From: Alcanivorax sp. UBA4485
Lineage (GTDB): Bacteria > Pseudomonadota > Gammaproteobacteria > Pseudomonadales > Alcanivoracaceae
Assembly (NCBI GenBank): GCA_002389055.1
Contig: DGNT01000201.1
Coordinates: 1-9,914 of the forward strand
Direction of reading: 5' to 3'
DNA length: 9,914 nt
The stretch's first letter is position 1. Each line of letters starts with the position of its first letter. The translations under genes were made by a program, and so were the position numbers. This document shows, one piece after another, positions 6,884 through 9,914 of the stretch. The notes beneath the pieces were generated by a model, which searched no databases, was not told the origin of the DNA, and saw only the letters and a list, made by a program, of their open reading frames with translations.

Positions 6884-7399
6884 CTGCATCACCACCACCC
6901 GGTGCACGCCACCGGGTATTTTATAGCGGCGGATGTCGCTCTCTCGGGCCATGCAGGCGCCGTGTTCCGGGTTGAGCCGGCACCAGCGCACCTGCCGGCC
7001 CAACGCCAGCGGCACGCTGAAGCGGGTGTTGTAGTTGCCGCCGGCTTGCAGCGCGATCCACAGCTGGTTGGGCAGCCATTTGCAGCCGTCCTGGTTGCGG
7101 AACATATCCAGCGGTACCTGAAAACTCAGCCCCTGGCCCTGGCGTTCAGGGCGGAACTGGGTGCCCGCTTGGGACACCGGGCAGGTTTCTCCCTCGGACC
7201 GGTACACCACCTCAATACGCACCTGATCCGCGGGCAAGGGCGGGTCGATGCTCAATTGATAGTGTCGGATATCCCTGGGTATCGGGTTGGGCGCCGGCTG
7301 GTAATCCCGCTGGGCCACGGACACGCAGCCGCTGAGCAGGAGCAGGGCGCCGAGTACCGCTAACAGCGCTGGCAAGGACCGCGACAGGCCTGGGGCCAT
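6875..7399 (-). CDS. Small cysteine-containing lipoprotein of unknown function
   Basis: 174-residue predicted lipoprotein. The N-terminus has R7, a hydrophobic core (9-22), and the lipobox LLSGC with C25 as the lipidated residue. V26 at +2 suggests sorting to the outer membrane. The mature part carries four further cysteines (C73, C106, C140, C149) that could form two disulfides in the periplasm, and the segments DGCKWLPNQLWIALQ (104-118) and VRWCRLNPEHGACMA (137-151). I do not recognise a family. The start at 7399 is chosen over an in-frame ATG at 7435 because AAGGAG lies six bases before it and the lipoprotein signal then begins correctly. It converges with the GMC gene (eight bases between stops) and diverges from the thioesterase gene with 89 bases between starts. 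Confidence 0.85.
   Translation of the reverse strand: MAPGLSRSLPALLAVLGALLLLSGCVSVAQRDYQPAPNPIPRDIRHYQLSIDPPLPADQVRIEVVYRSEGETCPVSQAGTQFRPERQGQGLSFQVPLDMFRNQDGCKWLPNQLWIALQAGGNYNTRFSVPLALGRQVRWCRLNPEHGACMARESDIRRYKIPGGVHRVVVMQGR
6897..6925 (+). terminator. Intrinsic terminator of the Tat/GMC operon
   Basis: ACCCGGTG-CACGC-CACCGGGT forms a perfect eight-base stem with a five-base loop, followed by ATTTTATA. It starts 30 bases after the GMC stop and lies entirely within the 3' coding end of the convergent lipoprotein gene. The T-run is short and interrupted, so efficiency is uncertain. Confidence 0.6.
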
Positions 7400-7405
7400 G
7401 GTGTT

Positions 7406-7411
7406 CTCCTT
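7406..7411 (-). promoter_or_regulatory. Shine-Dalgarno AAGGAG for the lipoprotein gene
   Basis: On the minus strand AAGGAG is followed by six bases (AACACC) and the ATG at 7399, which decides this start over the one at 7435. Confidence 0.85.
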
Positions 7412-7477
7412 GTGGGTCGCTGGGGAGTCATTCAAGACGCCCTAGGTTATCATTGCCGGCCTTGTCCGTATTGATCG

Positions 7478-7483
7478 AAGGAG
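7478..7483 (+). promoter_or_regulatory. Shine-Dalgarno AAGGAG for the thioesterase gene
   Basis: AAGGAG followed by CAGCT and ATG at 7489 decides the thioesterase start. The in-frame ATG at 7453 has no such site and would read through this one. Confidence 0.85.
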
Positions 7484-7488
7484 CAGCT

Positions 7489-7953
7489 ATGAGTGACGCC
7501 AACAGCCAATCCGCGCAGGCGAAACAACGGCCCGGGCGCGAGGCGTTCGGCTACCTGTGCCCGGTGGACAGCCGCTGGGCGGACAATGACGTTTACGGCC
7601 ATATCAACAACGTCATGTACTACAGCTACTTCGATTCCACCATCAACCGCTACCTGATTGACCAGGGCGGGCTGGATATCCATAACGGCGACGTGATCGC
7701 CTATGTGGTGAGCTCCGGCTGCGATTATTTCGAGGCCGCCGCCTACCCGGACGCGCTCACCATCGGCATGCGCGTGGACAAGCTGGGCAACAGCTCGGTG
7801 CGTTACGGGCTGGCGCTGTTCGGAGAGAGCGGCGACGCCAAGGCGCTGGGTTTCGTGGTGCATGTGTTCGTCGACCGCGACAGCGGCCGCCCGGTGCCGA
7901 TACCGGCGCCGCTGCGCGAGGCGCTGTCAGCGATTCAGTCTTCGGAAAAGTAA
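7489..7953 (+). CDS. 4HBT-family hotdog acyl-CoA thioesterase
   Basis: 154-residue cytoplasmic hotdog-fold protein that should hydrolyse an acyl-CoA to free acid and CoA. The diagnostic segment is RWADNDVYGHINNVMYYSYF (29-48), with D34-x-x-G37-H38 matching the catalytic Asp and helix N-terminus of 4-hydroxybenzoyl-CoA thioesterase and YbgC-type enzymes. SGCDYFEAAAYPDALTIGMRV (76-96) and GFVVHVFVDRDSGRPVPIP (121-139) are the expected later strands of the fold. Length is normal for a single hotdog domain. The acyl substrate cannot be read from the sequence. It is divergent from the lipoprotein gene; its last 19 bases overlap the end of the convergent 402-residue gene. A nearby acetoacetyl-CoA synthetase gene fits a CoA-thioester theme, though it is on the opposite strand. 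Confidence 0.92.
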   Translation: MSDANSQSAQAKQRPGREAFGYLCPVDSRWADNDVYGHINNVMYYSYFDSTINRYLIDQGGLDIHNGDVIAYVVSSGCDYFEAAAYPDALTIGMRVDKLGNSSVRYGLALFGESGDAKALGFVVHVFVDRDSGRPVPIPAPLREALSAIQSSEK

Positions 7954-9143
7954 CTCTTTTCAGAAAAATAAAGCTCCGCCAGGAAGTAAAAGTTCTCGCC
8001 GAACGGTATCCGGTCCATTTCGAAACCCACGTTGGGGTGCTGGCCGGGGAACCGTTCCGGCGTTTCCTTCAGATCAGGGTCGTCCTGGTAAATCAAGCGG
8101 GCGGCGGTGTCGAAACCTTCAGCGAAATGAAGCCGGGCGAGCAGGGCGAAGCCCCGCCCGGTATCGAAACGCAGCCAGTTCTCCGCCGGCACCGGGCGCC
8201 GCAGCATGGCCCGCTCGATGTCCGAGAGCCGGCCGTCCACCACCGCTTCCCGCTCGCCGGTCCAGCTGGTGCGCAGCCGGGCGCCCTGGAGATTGTGGCC
8301 ATCCACGCTGACCCGGGCGCGCGGGTCGCGCAGCACGGTGGCGGCGATGCCGGGCAACGCGAAGCGGCTGTGGATGGCAAGCCGGTCTTCCATCAGCACG
8401 AAATGGTTGTGCACGGTGAGCACGCGCAGGCCGGCCACGCGCACCCGGGTGGTGGCGTACACCAGCGTCGCCAGCGGGCCTTCGATAACCTGCTGGATTT
8501 GTGGGTCCAGATTTTCGTTGGTGAGGGTAAGGCGGGCGTCCTCGCTGAACACCCCGGCGCTGAGGCGCAGTTTTAAACTGTCCAGCAGGGTCTGTGTTGG
8601 TTTGCCGTCCGGGGCGCGGTAGTGCCGGTAGGTGAAATCGCCCCACTGGAACAGGTTGCCGTCCAGAAATGCCAGCCGGTAGTCCGCGGTGCGCAGGTTG
8701 AGCGGGTCACCGTCGTCGCGCTCCAGTGTCACCGGTGGGGAGAAGCCCTGGAACGGCGGCCGTGCCAGCACGTAGAAATAGGACGCCTGTCCGCCGTCGT
8801 TGAGCGCCAGCTCGCCGATCACGTCCTCGCCGGGGGAGAGCAGGCGCTCGCCGCCGTCGGCGTCGTCCACCAGAAGCCGGTCACGGGGACCGACCCGGCC
8901 GGTTTCTCCGGCCCGTCGGCTGTCGTCGTCCTCACTGAAGTAGGGCCAACCGCGTTGCGACCAGGCCAGCCACTGGTGGCGGACGCTGCGCAGTTCGCCG
9001 TCCCGGTAGGCGGCCACTTCCAGGCGATCGGTGCGCAGCCCGGTGAACTCCTCCAGGGCGTCGCCCTGGAACGTCACCACCGCGCCTTGTGCGGTGCCGG
9101 CCAGTAGCCAGAACAGCGCGACCAGCAGCGCCCGGCCCGTCAT
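7935..9143 (-). CDS. Exported protein of unknown function, 402 residues
   Basis: The N-terminus MTGRALLVALFWLLAGTAQGA has a Sec-type signal: R4, hydrophobic core 5-14 and a likely cut after G20 (A18-x-G20), so the protein is probably periplasmic or secreted. I do not recognise the family. The first part reads LEVAAYRDGELRSVRHQWLAW (41-61), an acidic patch, then GPRDRLLVDDADGGERL. This loosely recalls secreted proteins with a DGxxxPIPFQ and DELV pattern; that is an impression only. Later parts have many alternating strand-like stretches and TVHNHFVLMEDRLAIHSRFALPG, with conserved-looking histidines and aromatic residues, and no cysteines. It ends with the repeated YFSEKSYFSED. The ATG lies two bases after the stop of the acetoacetyl-CoA synthetase gene (TGATCATG) with little Shine-Dalgarno signal, so coupled translation in one operon is likely. 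Confidence 0.82.
   Translation of the reverse strand: MTGRALLVALFWLLAGTAQGAVVTFQGDALEEFTGLRTDRLEVAAYRDGELRSVRHQWLAWSQRGWPYFSEDDDSRRAGETGRVGPRDRLLVDDADGGERLLSPGEDVIGELALNDGGQASYFYVLARPPFQGFSPPVTLERDDGDPLNLRTADYRLAFLDGNLFQWGDFTYRHYRAPDGKPTQTLLDSLKLRLSAGVFSEDARLTLTNENLDPQIQQVIEGPLATLVYATTRVRVAGLRVLTVHNHFVLMEDRLAIHSRFALPGIAATVLRDPRARVSVDGHNLQGARLRTSWTGEREAVVDGRLSDIERAMLRRPVPAENWLRFDTGRGFALLARLHFAEGFDTAARLIYQDDPDLKETPERFPGQHPNVGFEMDRIPFGENFYFLAELYFSEKSYFSED
7945..7961. repeat. Inverted repeat GAAAAG-N5-CTTTTC at the convergent gene junction
   Basis: Perfect six-base arms around a five-base loop, starting in the last codons of the thioesterase gene and inside the last codons of the 402-residue gene. 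The arms are AT-rich, so as a terminator hairpin it would be weak. On the minus strand it arises from the two similar YFSE codon runs. Confidence 0.3.
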
Positions 9144-9145
9144 GA

Positions 9146-9914
<769 letters not shown>

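Noticed and set aside
7400..7435. Upstream start at 7435 for the lipoprotein
   Set aside because: It adds 12 polar residues before the signal peptide and lacks a ribosome site, whereas 7399 has AAGGAG at six bases.
7453..7488. Upstream start at 7453 for the thioesterase
   Set aside because: It would translate across the AAGGAG that serves the ATG at 7489 and has no site of its own.

Overview
The window is a gene-dense, GC-rich chromosomal segment of a proteobacterium, most likely a gammaproteobacterium. That placement rests on three observations: the gene order imuA-imuB-dnaE2, a LexA box of the CTG-N10-CAG type, and E. coli-like -35/-10 and Shine-Dalgarno signals. A Pseudomonas or Alcanivorax-type organism would fit, but the genus is an inference. 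There is no gene-free stretch over 300 bases, and I saw no tRNA, rRNA, CRISPR array, insertion sequence or phage gene.

Positions 1-4579 (minus strand) hold an SOS mutagenesis cassette: a promoter with a LexA box lying over its -10, then imuA, imuB and dnaE2 (imuC). The genes are tightly coupled: imuA and imuB overlap by ATGA, and imuB and dnaE2 are separated by a single base. dnaE2 runs off the left edge with 775 codons visible. By family knowledge, DnaE2 is the polymerase, ImuB a non-catalytic Y-family hub, and ImuA a RecA-like accessory protein. Together they perform error-prone bypass of DNA damage.

Positions 4690-6866 (plus strand, divergent from imuA) hold a two-gene operon. It encodes a Tat-signal small subunit resembling gluconate 2-dehydrogenase subunit 3 and a 512-residue FAD-dependent GMC oxidoreductase without its own signal peptide. 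This suggests a periplasmic alcohol, polyol or sterol dehydrogenase whose large subunit is exported with the small one. A good intrinsic terminator at 6897-6925 follows, lying inside the end of the convergent next gene.

Positions 6875-9914 hold four genes: a small cysteine-containing lipoprotein (minus), a divergent 4HBT-type hotdog acyl-CoA thioesterase (plus), an unrecognised 402-residue exported protein (minus), and the C-terminal part of an acetoacetyl-CoA synthetase (minus). The synthetase gene ends two bases before the start of the 402-residue gene, so the two are probably one operon. The thioesterase and the 402-residue gene converge and overlap by 19 bases.

The least explained parts are the 402-residue exported protein in an operon with acetoacetyl-CoA synthetase, and the substrate and electron acceptor of the Tat/GMC pair. 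I found no convincing wholly new system.
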